From NCBI GenBank assembly GCA_015039365.1, contig WION01000031.1, forward strand, positions 1 to 64,000: a stretch of 64,000 nt of DNA, given 5' to 3'. Under the pieces are notes generated by a model that was not told the origin of the DNA, did no database searches, and was given only the letters and a program-made list of their open reading frames with translations. Made by a program: the position numbers and the translations under genes. How positions within the stretch are numbered: position 1 is the first letter of the stretch; the number at the start of each line of letters is the position of its first letter. Source of the stretch: Amanita rubescens. Taxonomy: Eukaryota; Basidiomycota; Agaricomycetes; Agaricales; Amanitaceae. This document shows, piece after piece, positions 46,857-58,713 of this stretch.

Positions 46857-48364
46857 ATGCCTAGTGAGTCTGCGGTTATCCGTTCAATAAGCTGGGAAAT
46901 GACTGACTCTATGTAGCTGACGCAAAGCACGAGGATCGTGATCAAATTGGCATCGTTCGAGTGCAGGAGCCGGGCCCGTACTCCATGAACCAAGCAACCT
47001 GCACAGTTTCGCCAATCAATCGACTTCCCAGAGAGATCCTGGCAGAAATATTTTGTAATTGCGTTCCAAAAATGATGTCGAAGACGGCACGGATGTCGGC
47101 TAGCAATGCTCCCCTCTTGCTATGTCGCATTTGTTCGTCCTGGCGGCAACTCGCGCTGGCGACTCGGGAGATGTGGACCACTATGGGTATAGTCACTTGT
47201 GATTGGCCCACGGATCCATCAACCGCCGATAATGTTATCAATACATGGCTCGAGCGCTCGGGGACTCTCCCTTTGACGTTGCGTCTGGAGCATAAACCCT
47301 CATGTGATCCTGCCAGCACTATGACTGCCCTTATTGAAAACATCCTATCCGCCCTTGGCTCCCAGGCATCAAGGTGGCAGGATGTTTATATCTCTCTGCC
47401 CGAAACACTTCCCGTGTTGTTTCCACAGCTGGGAAAATTACCCCTCCTGCAGTCACTTCACTTTGACGGACGATCGCAGAACCTGGCCAATCTTACGTTC
47501 GGCGGAAGCCCTCTTCTCACGCGATTATCTGGGTCTTGCCCACTCCTTACACATAAAAACCCTCGAATTCCCTGGAGTCAAATTTCCCATTTATGTATCT
47601 CAACTCGAATCACAATATTTGATGCGTCGGAGGCTATCCGCATATGTCAACGATTGGAGGAATTTCATGTAAAGCTTGCTGAGCATTTCATGATTCCCGA
47701 TAACCGTCTCACGCGCAAACCTATAGTGGAGAACCACCATTTGCAGACACTTGTGATCACTTCCGAGTATGGCTCCCCGTTTTTCCAATCGTTGAAGTTA
47801 CCGTCCCTGAGAGAATTCGGCCTTGACGTGGGCGAACCCAAGCCGGCAATTTATCTTGGGCTCAAGCCATTGTTAACATTTCTCACCCGCTCCGGTTGCG
47901 AACTGGATACATTAAGGCTTAAAAATTGCATTCTCGGCGGTGCATGGCTTCTAGAGCTCTTTGAACATCAGAGTTTGGAAACCGTCCAGATGCTGACGAT
48001 CGAAAATAGCCGCAATCACCGGATGTTCACCGACGACGTGCTTATTCGCCTTACCAATCCCCCGCCTATCGTGTCTCGCGTATTATTACCCAACTTGACG
48101 CGTCTGACACTTGAAATGTGTGTAGCTCGAAGCGCGTCGCCAAGCACACTGGGGAGAATGGTATATTCACGACGTTGTTCATGGCAAGAGCACGGGACAA
48201 AACAATTGAAGTTTTTATCGCTAATAACCCCGGAAATCGACTTCTTACATGACGCTTTGCTTCGTGAAGCGATTTCAGATGGGCTTGTTGCAAACAATAT
48301 CGTAGTTAATGAAGAAGGTGGTCGATACGGTGATCTCGGAGCCGATATTTGGGACGGATTATAA
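46857..48364 (+). CDS. F-box/LRR-like protein, family A, member 3
   Basis: Two exons: a 7-nt micro-exon 46857-46863 (ATGCCTA) and 46917-48364, joined across a 53-bp intron, for 484 residues. The start was chosen by analogy with members 1 and 2, which have their first intron at the same place; otherwise translation would begin at the in-frame ATG 46985 (MNQATCTV). The F-box opens with INRLPREILAEIFCNCVP and includes LLLCRICSSWRQLALATREMWTT. The body is LRR-like, with the family tail HQSLETVQ, DDVLIRLTN, LLPNLTRLTLEMC and SRRCSWQEHGTKQL. It is closest to member 1, though 12 kb away and on the other strand. Putative SCF adaptor. Confidence 0.85.
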
Positions 48365-49632
48365 TACATGTAGCAGCAGGTCCCCGCATAGTTTGGTCCA
48401 CACATACGCGAAGAAGTAGTACGTTCACGCGCTTGTCACGAAGCGTTCGTGTGATTAACTCAGGTTCTCCTGCGACTCCGGCAAGACGCGTTGCTTTTAT
48501 TGGCTGCCTTGTAGTACAATTCCTGTACCTGTATGACAATTGAACCTACGTACATATGTCACTTGGAGCTGCATCAATAAGAAGTGGATTCCATGGCTCG
48601 TTTTGGATAGGTATGTGCGCCTGGGGGTGGGGTGCCATCGGACATCATGTACCAGAGTCGAGCGCGCGTGAACTTGACCTGATATCAATCATAAGCAAAA
48701 CCGCTAACGCATTTCAAGTTGCAGATTATCCCAGGAACGTACTAGAAAAAAGCAAAAAATCCGTTAGTTTCTTCAATGCGATCGAGGTTCGTGATCATGG
48801 GTTTCTTCTTTCACCATAATTCCTAATAGTAAAATTGGTCCTGTCATAGCCGGACTACGTACAGTCGCCTCAAGTTCCAGGTCCGGTCGAGTCCCAAATT
48901 CGGCTTTATTACCTTGACAAGATCAGGGACATTAATATACCGAGGCTGTGGGCACGCATACGCTGTTCTATCGTGGTCCGACCGGAAGATGCATATCCTG
49001 CCAGTGCCAGCGAGTCATGCTCAAGCACCCTAAGCCCAGCCCTAGCTCCGTATCACTAGTAACCAAGTCGTCGTACTTCACGCATTATCTGAACCTTGTG
49101 CCCCGGTTGTGCTGCGCCTTTGAGCAACGGTATGGTCATCCCAGGGCTCATACGAAGCGGAATTAAACAGTTAAATTAAGCATCGCGTCCAGATGTCCGT
49201 ATGAGTCCTCGGGTTTGATCGTTCCTTCACGTCAGACTTGGCGTTCACTGCGGGGTACGATTCTTATCCCTGCCCTGACGAAAACTCGGGTTTGATTGTC
49301 GAGTGTCGGTGACTAGCTAATCAAAACAATGGTCATCGACGATATGGTGACGTTGCTAACGCCCAATAACATTGCGAATCTCGGACTCACCACCAAGACC
49401 CGGGGTGTCACTCTTCCAGGTTATGCTGAGTGCTTTGTGCCACGTCCAAGTAGCTTCTCCGCGTTAGATCCTTACCACTCAGGGACAATCACTAGTATGG
49501 AGTGCTAACCTTCAAGCTTCACGTCAAAGGTGAACGATCCCCGACCCGCTCCTGCAGATAGCCGAGGCTTCCGGTATAAATGCCCAGCTCCTATTTCCAG
49601 GTTTCTGCACCCCCTCAGGATTTGTCACGACA
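48365..49632. other. Intergenic, 1.27 kb
   Basis: No gene or repeat recognised. GGTATAAATG near 49570 lies about 60 bp upstream of the secreted-protein ATG and is a plausible TATA box. Confidence 0.4.
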
Positions 49633-50167
49633 ATGAAGCTCCTGAGTGTCATCCTCTTCGCAACTCTCGCAGCGTTCACGGTCGCTCAGGGTATCGTGAT
49701 TGGATATCCACCTGCTAACAAACAAATCCACCCTGGCCAAAAATTGACGGTTCAAGTGGTCCAACCTGTGAGGCTCTGTTTTGTTACCAGAGACTACGTC
49801 AGAATATTGAACTTTTTGCACAGGAAAGTATTCAAGGACCCATTATTATTGGCATTGCAATCGGTATCTCGTCCTGTAGTGCCCAACCCTGCCAGCCGCC
49901 TATCCAGTCTGTGGGTAATGAGCTATTTGCTGGGCCCTACCTGCCGGTGTTACACCAGCAGGATCTGCGTGGGGGATTTTACCAGAACTTCACCGTTCAG
50001 ATTCCTACCTTTTTGGCTAAGGGTAAGGCCCAGCTCAACGTTGTGTTAGCCGGACTCTTTGGGGTATGTCATTCCTGATGCATGCCATTCTGTGGTATTG
50101 ATTATGGAAATAGGCGGGGGAGTTTCCGAGCTTTGAATCAGTAGATACGACGCTGAACGTTGTTTGA
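49633..50167 (+). CDS. Small secreted protein of an unnamed Agaricomycete family
   Basis: Three exons (49633-49767, 49824-50063, 50114-50167), 142 residues. A signal peptide (MKLLSVILFATLAAFTVAQ) is followed by GIVIGYPPANKQIHPGQKL and TVQVVQP. Two cysteines sit in SSCSAQPCQPP, and FYQNFTVQIPTFL, KGKAQLNVVLAGLFG and FPSFESVDTTLNV follow. The beta-rich pattern and length match a small secreted family that I recall as common in mushrooms and without assigned function. It has one N-glycosylation sequon (NFT). Role unknown; extracellular location is inferred from the signal peptide. Confidence 0.8.
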
Positions 50168-50459
50168 GTAATGATGGCGGTGGACACGATGCACGTGCTG
50201 GACTGATGGACTCGAACTCTCAAGTTTACTTCTATGACTCTGATACGTATTCACTACAGAAACAGAAACAGGATGGTATTCATGTTAATAACTTGCACCT
50301 TGTTGGAAGTCATCTCGGCTGTGCGGTTGACAAGGATCACCGATGTTTCAAGTATTTTTAACGTTCTTTGCTGCGAGGTAAAGATACATTTGATTCCTAC
50401 CAGAGCTTTTTCAGGTGGTTCTGCTCTATTATTCGCGCTGGTCACTCAACTTGGGTCAT

Positions 50460-51043
50460 TTAAACTCTATGTGAAGCAATCCTATAATCGCAATTGGGAT
50501 GACTCGATTGCACATCGTCTCGCCTACCGTTAGGATCTTCCATTTCCTCCTTGTGAACCTTTTCTGCCCTTGATGCACCCTTCGTGGTCCCCCCTGACAT
50601 GATGCCCCTGATTCTTTTCCAGAGACCGATCTTCTTAGGTTGAGTAACTTTCCATGTTTCATTTCTACCGCCAGGCTCAGGCTCGGAGGTCCTCCGAATC
50701 GCCTCCTCGTTATCTGGCCGCACGGGTTCGAAGTCAACTCGTAGATCATCCTGACTGGCAGAGAAGCGAACTATTGCAGAAGTTGCACGCGCCCTTCGGT
50801 CGGTGGAGGCTGTAGGAACTACCACCCGAGGCACTTGCGAGACCACCGTCGAGGCTTGGACGCTGAAGGCAAACTTTGGGAGATAGGTAAAAGCTGCGAT
50901 AATTCGCCCTCGGGGAGTGGTGGTGCTAAGCAGTTATCGCGAGTCTTTTCCTGCCCAGTTCCTCGCGTACACAAGACTAGTGAAATACTTAGATTATTAC
51001 TAAACCTGGCAGAATCACTTACACGCCGTCGCGGCCGTATCAT
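50460..51043 (-). CDS. Hypothetical basic protein, uncertain
   Basis: A minus-strand frame of 128 codons (50460-50846) with a coding-like, polar composition (DDLRVDFEPVRPDNEEA, QPKKIGLWKRIRGIMSGG) and no recognised domain. The frame can be extended upstream through an exon beginning after CTCCCAAAG at about 50879. A possible first exon begins at the ATG at 51043, but the required intron would be about 140 bp. Treat the model as tentative. Confidence 0.25.
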
Positions 51044-51216
51044 GATGTTACTTTCTGAGGTACTAATAATTGATAAATCGTCAGATGTACTTGCTTGACT
51101 GGACGAAGCGTGTCGTCGGAGCTTGAAATCACAACGACAAACAAGGCAAACACGCGTGTCCGAACGTCTTTCACTGTTTTCATCTTCACGTTCTCGTCTT
51201 TTCGCCCTTTCTACCC

Positions 51217-52743
51217 ATGGCTCTCAGTTTCATCGGGTAAGTATCCCCTTGCGGTAGTTAACTAGACACTAAATCACCCTCCAGAAAAACGATTTCCCTC
51301 ATTTCTCATTCAGATGTCCGGTACAGAGGAATTTTGGCAGGCATAGATCCTGCTGCCTCTACCATCCAGCTTTCAAATGGTACGCGCGCTTTTGCGTCTT
51401 TCGTTGACGCTCGTTGACGCGGGGATCTTGTTTAGTGTATTCTATGGGCACAGAGTCAAGGCGGTGAGCGCAAATTTTATCTCTCGCTCTTTCCCTCGTG
51501 ACATGTGTTTCCCCCAGGCCACCAGCGGAATTCATTCCACCTGTGCAAGAACCTTATCAATACATCATCTTCCGAGCCTCAGAGGTCAAGGATTTGGCCG
51601 TAGACGAGCCTGCGCCGCGTAGGAGTGTGCATGATGACCCCGCTGTTCTCGGCGTAAGTCTTTTTTCCAAATCACATCAAATATTCCCAAACGATGAAAA
51701 CAATACGGATGTAACTACTTCTTCCGAGAGCGCAAAAACCCCTGTGGAAACTTCCGTTGCCTTCCTTCTGACTTTTTTTGATCTTTTCTCATTTGATCTC
51801 ATCTCATACTGATAAAAATCTATAGGCATCCGCGCCGGTACCCACACCATATCCACCTTACGTACCTTCACCACAGATGGTAGGGCCGCCACCTCCTGTT
51901 CCCCAACCACAGCCTGGCCCTACCCGACCATATAGCAGAACCCCTCAACAACAACCCGCGCCTCCCCCTCAGCCAGCTCAACAACCACAACAGGTACCAT
52001 CTGCCCAAGGACCTGCCGCCGTTTCTCCACCAGCGCCCACGCAACAGAATCAAAACCGCCACCAACAGGGCCCCAACAGACGCAACAACTCTGTCCACTC
52101 CGCAGCCGTCTCTCTCGAGACTGTAGAGCGCGCCATTGGAGACTTGCGAGTCTCCAACGCAAACGCAACCGTTGCCGTCGTCAACGGCGGTGGACGTGGC
52201 GGAAGACGAGGAGGGCGAGGGCAACATCGAGGCGGCGAAGCACCTGTAGAAATCAAAGTCCCAGCAACGGACTTTGATTTTGAGGGTAGCAATGCCAAAT
52301 TCGACAAGGCTGCCGTGGCTGCTGCTTCGAGCAAGGCCAACTCGGCGGTTAACGGCGAAGAGGGCGCCAACGGTGCTGCTGAACATGGGGAGCCGTCAGA
52401 GGGGGACAAAGTCTCTGGGGAGGCAGCGAAGGATCAGGAGAAGCCTGGAGCGTATAACCCTTCTAAATCGTTCTTTGACTTGTTGTCGTCCTCTGCTCAT
52501 CCGTCTATCTCGGCGAGTACTGAGAATGGGCGAGGTGGCCGTGGGCGGCGCGGTGGTGGATCGGGAATGAGCAGGCGGGACGAGGAGAGGGAGAGGAATG
52601 TGGCTACTTTTGGCGAGCCTGGAGGCTCGTATGGAGGTGGGTGGGGAGGATATGGTAGGCGTGGTGGGAGACCAAGGAGAGGGGGCGCGAGAGGCGGTGG
52701 TGCGCAAAATGGGACGAGTCATGTTGTGCCTGCGAGGGGATGA
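51217..52743 (+). CDS. SCD6: Scd6/LSM14-type RNA-binding translational repressor
   Basis: Five exons (51217-51236, 51285-51379, 51436-51463, 51518-51653, 51826-52743) give 398 residues; the last intron is unusually long (172 bp). The N-terminal LSm domain reads MALSFIGKTISLISHSD, VRYRGILAGIDP, VYSMGTESRR and YQYIIFRASEVKDL. A Pro/Gln-rich linker precedes the FDF motif (TDFDFEGSNAKFDK, about residues 241-254), an FFD-box-like SKSFFDLLSS (about 306), and RGG clusters at about 215-225 and 325-390. Homologues bind eIF4G through RGG and Dhh1 through FDF, repress translation and enter P-bodies. Very secure. Confidence 0.94.
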
Positions 52744-55079
52744 CGTTGGTACTCACATGCGGGGAGGGTTTTTTTTTTACGTGATTCTGAACTTTTATAA
52801 TGATAATCATATCGTGTGCTGTAAGTATTCCCGCTACGTAAGTAGTGGGTTCTAGACCAGCCAACCAGCCAGTGATCGAGGTCACGTGAGGTTCGTTACC
52901 GTCACGTCACCCTGCGGGATGCGATCGATCATTCCGCCGTTTAACCGCCAATCGAAAGGATGTAGCGGATAACGGGATACCTCGCGGAACCGCCTGGAAT
53001 AAAAAAAGGAGGACAGAACGTCAGGATTGAAATAGGTCAACTGTCGAACTGATCCGACACGTTGCACGGGAAACTAAAGGCAACATGATGGCGTTGTTGA
53101 CCTGGACAGTCGTGTATACACGAGAGTGTTTGGAGCTGTTAGATCCCACAACAGCGATCCACGGAGAGCAGCCCTTCGTCCTTTTCTCTTTTTCTTTTCC
53201 TCGCTGCATCTGACTCACTAGATGATGTCTAAGTGCCACAGTAGCGCCGGTATCAGCCATCAGCCTAGTCATGCACAGGTGCAGAAGAAAGAAGTCAGAT
53301 TGAGGCAGAGAGTGCGGGTCCCTGCACGATTCTTTCGACGCATCTCAGTTATCACTTTCCCCATGTCCAAAGCTTGGATCCCCAGTTCTGACCGACCGAG
53401 AAGGCAAGCTGTCGTCGAGAACACCGACAGCGGTGGCGAAAGAGAACGCTTGGACGGATCTATTTCTTACATCCTCGCCAAATTGGGTGTCCAACATCAG
53501 TACCCGGAACTTCAGTGCTGTCTCCCGTGAACTGGAACCAGATTTTGTCACCCTTCCCTATTGAATAGCCCATAGTAAGTTTCATTTTACTGCACGCTAG
53601 ATCAACTTGAATGAGAGTCCAAGGTGAAGGTTACGACTCGGAGTCGAACTCAACAGTTTACGATTCTGAGAAGATCAGGTGTGGTTGCGTACCTATCTGC
53701 GAAGAGGATGGAAGAGTAGGTGAGCAGTGTTTTTGACGCGTCGGCGATGCTTATCATCTTTATCCAGACATTGGACAGTTTTTGCGAGAAAGGAGTAAAG
53801 AGAACCTGGCCAAGGATGTCGGTTTGAAGAACCGGATGAACGATCAACAGCATTTTCGGAGACTCGTGAGTTGTATATCACTCTTGAACGTGACGGTGGT
53901 GAACATTTGCACTAATCCGAATGCCAGGTTATGTGCTATGCGCGTCAGTTCTGTCCCCGTCATACTATCATAAATTGACCCAAGAAACCCGACAATACCG
54001 AATGGGTGGGCACAATGTAGGACCGGTATGTCCTTTTTTCTTACTACGTTGCGTACTGATCGAGAGCATCGCATAGGTACGCTCTCAATGACGAGTAGCC
54101 GACGTCAGGAGCGCGGGATTAGCAGCAATAGAAGACTCGGAAAGTCTTCTACGTGGTGGAGACAATGGAGAGTTTGTAGAACTCTCAGTGAGATCAATAC
54201 TGGCGTTGAACAGTTCGACATATGGCCGGTCTCTTCCTCTCTTCTTTGAAGAGAGGACAAGATTTTACTGGCAAGCTCGATCGAATCCCGTCTGAGTTAG
54301 ACTATAGCCTGCGACAGTTGATCAGGAAAGTGCAAATCTTCTGTATTGAATAGCTGACATCAAAGCTTTCGTCACGCGCGCGCCGGTAGTGGATCAACCA
54401 GCACGCGAGGAGGGTCACAACAGAATCAGTAGAGAACTTGGGTAAGTCATGGCTCGCCAGTCAAATTCCATACTCGACTGGCCAACAGGATTGGCCTGGA
54501 AGTCAGGTGGGAGAACGAGCGGCGTCAGGGCCGCTACAGTCTAAATTGAATGCATAAATCACAAATGGACCACTGTGGGTGATCACTAATGAGCACGAGT
54601 GATCATGATGCATGATGGCTCAATGATGCTCTGATTAATGATGTTAACGTCTGTTCATCGTGGTCCACCAATGGTCACGACAGTTCACGATGAGATGATA
54701 AATAGATAAAATTTAGATCACGAGTGATCACCTCGGTTCACGATGTTTTACTAGTGATTTACAATGATCAATGCATTATCACTCGTGTTCACTTGTTCAC
54801 ATTTAGGGTGGTGGCGAGTGATCACCATATTTGTCCAATTCCGAGTAGCAAACGCAAGACATGTTGGACGACGTGTACCGTATGACCGAAGAAAAGTATT
54901 GACGAAATCGCGTTTGTTTCTAGTTTTCTCTATGTAAAATAAAGTTTAAGCAAATTAAAAACGTAGCGGGACTTGCGGCACTAGTGCCGCTCTCGGCGAT
55001 TATGGTGGACCGAGGTAGACCCTCATCGACATCGCGCTTAGCGTGACATCCTTGTGACAAGCGCCAAGACTCGTCCCGA
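52744..55079. other. Gene-poor region, 2.3 kb
   Basis: No gene was recognised. A minus-strand ATG frame near 53573 (MGYSIGKGDKIWFQFTG) is short and unsupported. 54560-54840 holds a cluster of near-palindromic GATCAC/GTGATC and TTCACGATG strings (separate entry). Confidence 0.45.
54560..54840. repeat. Cluster of GTGATCAC-type palindromic strings
   Basis: Within about 280 bp, GTGATCACT, GTGATCATGATGCATGATG, GTTCACGATG, GAGTGATCACC and ATGATCAATGCATTATCAC recur in both orientations. Similar strings occur at 46175-46230. No clean terminal inverted repeats or target-site duplication could be fixed. It may be a worn MITE. Confidence 0.35.
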
Positions 55080-55919
55080 ATGTCGTTCACTGCGTTTACT
55101 ACTAGGCCATCATGTCGTCTGTTGACCATGACTTCCTTACGCGCACCGAGACCACTCCTGTCAAGCATGGTAATACGCAGTTACGCAGCACGTCCACCAC
55201 CGCCAGCATCAACGCGTCAACCCCAAGTGGAAGCGTTCGAAGGCCCTTCTCAACCAGGACAATACTACCAACGACCTTACCCAAGGGAGCTACCAAAACT
55301 CCAGGTAACCCTACTCCCCGCTTCCTCCCCCCGTGCCAGGCTCACGCAGATTCATAGAAAAAATGGCCAGTCATTCTGGGATTCACCACCCTCGGAGTAG
55401 CATGTTGGGGCACATTCCTCGTCTTCGCCACAAATCAAGAGAAAATCTCAAGTTCGGTGTTTAGGTCCATCATGCTTTCTGTGAGGCAAGACCCAAAGTT
55501 GAGGGAGGCGCTTGGAGAGGCTATTAGACCTCAGCCGGAGTGGTGGCTTAATGGAGATCCGTACGTGAATGGACAGGTGAGTAGTAACCTTGCCTCCTTG
55601 AGTTGTGAGATCTAATGTTGTTGTTTTTTTCTTTTTTCCAGATTGGACAATTGCAGGGTAATATCGACATTAGTTTTCGGATAAAAGGGTCGAAAGGTAA
55701 GATTTCGCTTTCGAAGAAATATTTAGCTGGGGATCTGAATCTTGTGTATTCAAGGCACGGGAACGGTGTATTTTACAAGTATAAGAAGAGAAAAGGGGGC
55801 GCCGTTTACAACGTGTATGTTTATCGCTTAGCGTGGATTCGGGTGCTTACGGGTTTCGAATTTTAGTGCGGTTTAAGGTTATTTGTGATGATGGGATGGT
55901 ATTACACGTAGACTCTTAG
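55080..55919 (+). CDS. COA1: Cytochrome c oxidase assembly protein COA1 (mitochondrial)
   Basis: Five exons: 55080-55304, 55358-55576, 55642-55696, 55755-55814 and 55867-55919. They total 612 nt, 203 residues, matching yeast Coa1 in length. The basic, Ser/Ala-rich N-terminus ending near RSYA looks like a mitochondrial presequence; an in-frame ATG at 55128 is an alternative start. One membrane segment (about residues 78-99, WPVILGFTTLGVACWGTF) is followed by the Coa1 domain: DPKLREALGEAI, IGQLQGNIDISFRIKGSKG, and a last strand pair ending VICDDGMVLHV. The two 3' introns are open in one frame, which hides the true end. It assists early Cox1 maturation in the inner membrane. Secure. Confidence 0.85.
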
Positions 55920-56190
55920 TTTCTTTCGTGTAGTTTCAGCTTGGGCTTCTATCATTAACCTGCTTGGAGGCTTTGTCGAATTGTTAAATTATAATAGATG
56001 ATCCCTCGCTTGATGAGTCAGGCACGTCGATTGAGGTTGACAACCGAAGTCGAAGATACACCTTATGAGATTTTCGCAATCTGTCTAAATTTCACCACGA
56101 AATAATGGAAGAGAGGCTTTCTACATTTTACAAAAGACATGTAATATAAGTACTTGTCCAGATCCTAGTTCTCGGTATGAAAGGTAACAG

Positions 56191-56336
56191 TCAGGCCAAG
56201 CTTGACATTGGAATGCGAGCTGTGTACAACCCAAGGTCCTTGACTACAGAGTCACTTGAAGCAGGACAAGAGAACGAGACAAGGTCGTCCGGGATGACAA
56301 ACACAAAATGCCAGTTTGTGCGGGGAGGTAGCCCAC
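56191..56336 (-). pseudogene. Severed 3' end of the P-loop NTPase gene
   Basis: The minus-strand frame reads GLPPRTNWHFVFVIPDD and ends SSLA with a stop at 56191-56193. This is the expected C-terminal continuation (PPxxxWxFVFVI pattern) of the protein encoded at 56645-57914. It is separated from that gene only by the 306-bp MITE, and the frames on the two sides are compatible when the MITE and one TA are discounted. Confidence 0.75.
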
Positions 56337-56338
56337 TA

Positions 56339-56644
56339 CATCAGGAAATTGGGGAAAAATCTGATTGCATCTGACACTGCTGGAACACTGGCTGTCTGAT
56401 TGTCTGATTGTCTAACCAGCACTGGAACACTAATTGTCTGACAGCCTGATTGTCTGACATCATCTGACAACGTCTGACAAGTGCCAGATGAGGTGTCAGA
56501 TGTTGTCAGACAATGTCAGACAATCAGGCTGTCAGACAATTAGTGTTCCAGTGCTGGTTAGACAATCAGACAATCGGACAGCCAGTGTTCCAGCAGTGTC
56601 AGATGCAATCAGATGAGGTCAGATTTTTCCCCAATTTGCTGATG
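56339..56644. mobile_element. 306-bp foldback MITE with TA target-site duplication
   Basis: Almost the whole element is an inverted repeat, with termini CATCAG(G/C)AAATTGGGG, then AAAAATCTGA. Inside, mirrored blocks of TGTCTGATTGTCTGA, GGAACACTAATTGTCTGAC and CAGCACTGG surround an axis near 56490. It is flanked by TA on both sides (56337-56338 and 56645-56646), as for Tc1/mariner-type insertions. There is no coding capacity. It interrupts the last exon of the NTPase gene and supplies an early in-frame stop (ANWGKI then stop). Confidence 0.85.
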
Positions 56645-57914
56645 TACAAGATGCAAGAAAGTCATAAAGGCCGCCACCCTTGATGTCGTGATCGTAGCGC
56701 CCAGTGCATTGAAACACGTTGAGATATCCTCCATGTAGTATAAAGGAGTCGAGAGCAACTTGTTGGCCGCTTCGGGGTACATAGCAGACGTCTGGTCGGA
56801 TACTTAGCTTAGTGGCGGTATCGTAGACGAATGTGCTGTCAACATCAACCTGGAGAGAAAAGGCTTGCTGTGCCACTCCATGAACGATGGCAGAGTGAGG
56901 TCGTTTAGTGCTGAACGAAGCATGCCAGCGGGAATTGGTACGGTTCGACCGAACCATTGGCGTAGCGTCCAGATCGATACTCCATCTAAAACCCCGATGG
57001 ACCAAAACTTTGAATATCGAACCAATCATTCCCTGAACATTCCCAAACATCGAAAAGTTAGTCCGCATATCCAACAGCTGGCCGTCACTGAACTTCTCAA
57101 GCCTCTGTACAACTTGTTGCTCAACTGCGTCCGAGATGAGATCAATTGTAACGCGCCAGTCACCCAGTTCGGATCCTCGCATGCGCCGAATCAGGCAGAT
57201 TTTATGCGAGAAGGTTTCAAATGACGATCGCGAACTACTTGAGAAAGGGTTTTTGAAGAGATCAGGACTAATGCTGTCGATTGCGCTGTCACGGTCAGAG
57301 ATGTGGTGTGTAATTTCATCGGGAGTCAATTCGAAGCAGAAGCCTGCAGTGGGGCCTAAGGAATCATATTTCTGTAACACGTCATCTAGCCTTCGATTTA
57401 AATGTAGGATATTGGTGCTGTGTTGGAGAGGGCTCAGCACGAGTGGGTCATGAAAGGAACATAGTACTCACGCATACTCAATCTCCGCTCTTGTCCAAGG
57501 ATTCATTATCACCTGATGGAGCGTCCATGACCCTGACCAGCGATTTGGCTGAGAGGAGGTGATGTAGATGGGGAAAACACCGGGCAGGAAATGGCTCATG
57601 GTGATCGGAATCCCGGAGGGTGATTGAGCAGAATCAATGATGGTCCATACACGGGGGCTAAATTCTCTGAAGGTGAATGTGGCAGGGACGAGGAGGACCC
57701 CTTCGGAACAGAAGAGATAGTGCTCGGTTCCTTGATACCACATAGTTACAGACTTTTCCCCAAGACGTCGACGTAGGAAGTAGTAGGCCCAGAACGATTT
57801 TCCTATGCGTAAAAGAGCGTCAAAAAAAAGCTTCTCGTATGGATGACAGAGTACTGACCAATTCCGGGCTGGCCAGAGACAACAACAGCAGACGGACGAT
57901 ATATCTTGCCCACC
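56619..57914 (-). pseudogene. P-loop NTPase with nuclease-like C-terminus (Crinkler/RHS-like), doubly interrupted
   Basis: Visible exons: 57859-57914, 57472-57802 and 56619-57417 (the last 26 nt, 56619-56644, lie inside the MITE). The Walker A motif SGQPGIGKS is created by splicing the 56-bp intron 57803-57858, and VWTIIDS is a Walker-B-like strand. The C-terminal part has VALDSFILHGGYLNVFQCT and HDIKGGGLYDFLAS, a pattern I associate with nuclease-like domains of Crinkler/RHS-type proteins in Agaricomycetes. The 5' end is cut at 57914 by the LTR of the Ty3 element, so the N-terminus lies outside the window; the 3' end is cut by the MITE. Family assignment is moderate; loss of function is likely. 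Confidence 0.7.
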
Positions 57915-58700
57915 TGTAAGGACGCTGATCCTAAGTGGACGGAGTCCGGGAACCTAGTCGCAGACGGGAACGGACGGAGTAAGTCGGAGTCCGGGACGAG
58001 GTGGGGAAAGGCTCGGCTTCAGCGTATAAGCTGCGCCACGCACGTACGCCTTGCCTAAACTTGGGAGGAGCGGAGTATACGGAGTCCGAGGCTATGCCTG
58101 GGTGGAACGGAGCTCGGACAACCACGGGGGGTCAACAAAGGCGTAGCCCACGACCTGGTAGCACGTAGTGTCGGAACCAAGTACGGGCTCGACGTTCACG
58201 ACGATGACAACAGGAGGGTTGGTAGGGAGGATGCGTATGAGGGGATTCTGGGAAGGAATATTGGAGGGCAATCCAAGTTGATATTCGGACTACGGTATCA
58301 GTACAGGTGAGGCCTTATATACGTAGTCCGACAAGGGGATCAATGGCCGTGTTCTGATGTGAACTGGTTAAGCGAAGAAACTATGGAGATATAGAACAGG
58401 GAGTGGAGTTGAGCATATGGTACGAAGGGATGTTGATACCAGTGATGCCCGAGGCGAAACGAGATATGTAACGAGTAATGTGTCATATAGAGAATACGTA
58501 GAAAAGGAGACTTGGCGAATGTCAGAAGTATACGGAGTCCGACGCATGTCCGGGTGACGGAGTTGTGACGGGGTTCGCGGGGTTTGGATATGGAAGGATA
58601 TGAGTCATGGCACGAGTGGGGAATGGTCGAGGGGAATAGTCGGGTGTTCACCGGAGTCCGAGATACGGGGTTTGGGTGGAGTCCGGAACGGGATATGACA
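57915..58700 (-). repeat. 3' long terminal repeat of the Ty3 element
   Basis: 786 bp bounded by TG...CA on the minus strand: it begins TGTCATATCC right after the polypurine tract and ends CTTACA next to the interrupted NTPase exon. It holds eight copies of GTCCG (plus strand), most within GGAGTCCG. The matching 5' LTR is outside the window, so the ends rest on the TG/CA rule, the polypurine tract and the gene junction. Confidence 0.75.
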
Positions 58701-58713
58701 GTATTCCCCCTTT
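58701..58713 (-). promoter_or_regulatory. Polypurine tract of the Ty3 element
   Basis: AAAGGGGGAATAC on the minus strand, directly before the LTR start TGTCA. It is the usual primer site for plus-strand DNA synthesis in LTR elements. Confidence 0.7.

Noticed and set aside
53222..53573. Possible small genes on either strand near 53.3-53.6 kb
   Set aside because: Frames overlap, lack introns or motifs, and have no recognised relatives.
55615..55866. 83-codon frame ending in a Lys/Tyr-rich tail
   Set aside because: It reads through the last two COA1 introns; splicing gives the conserved COA1 end.
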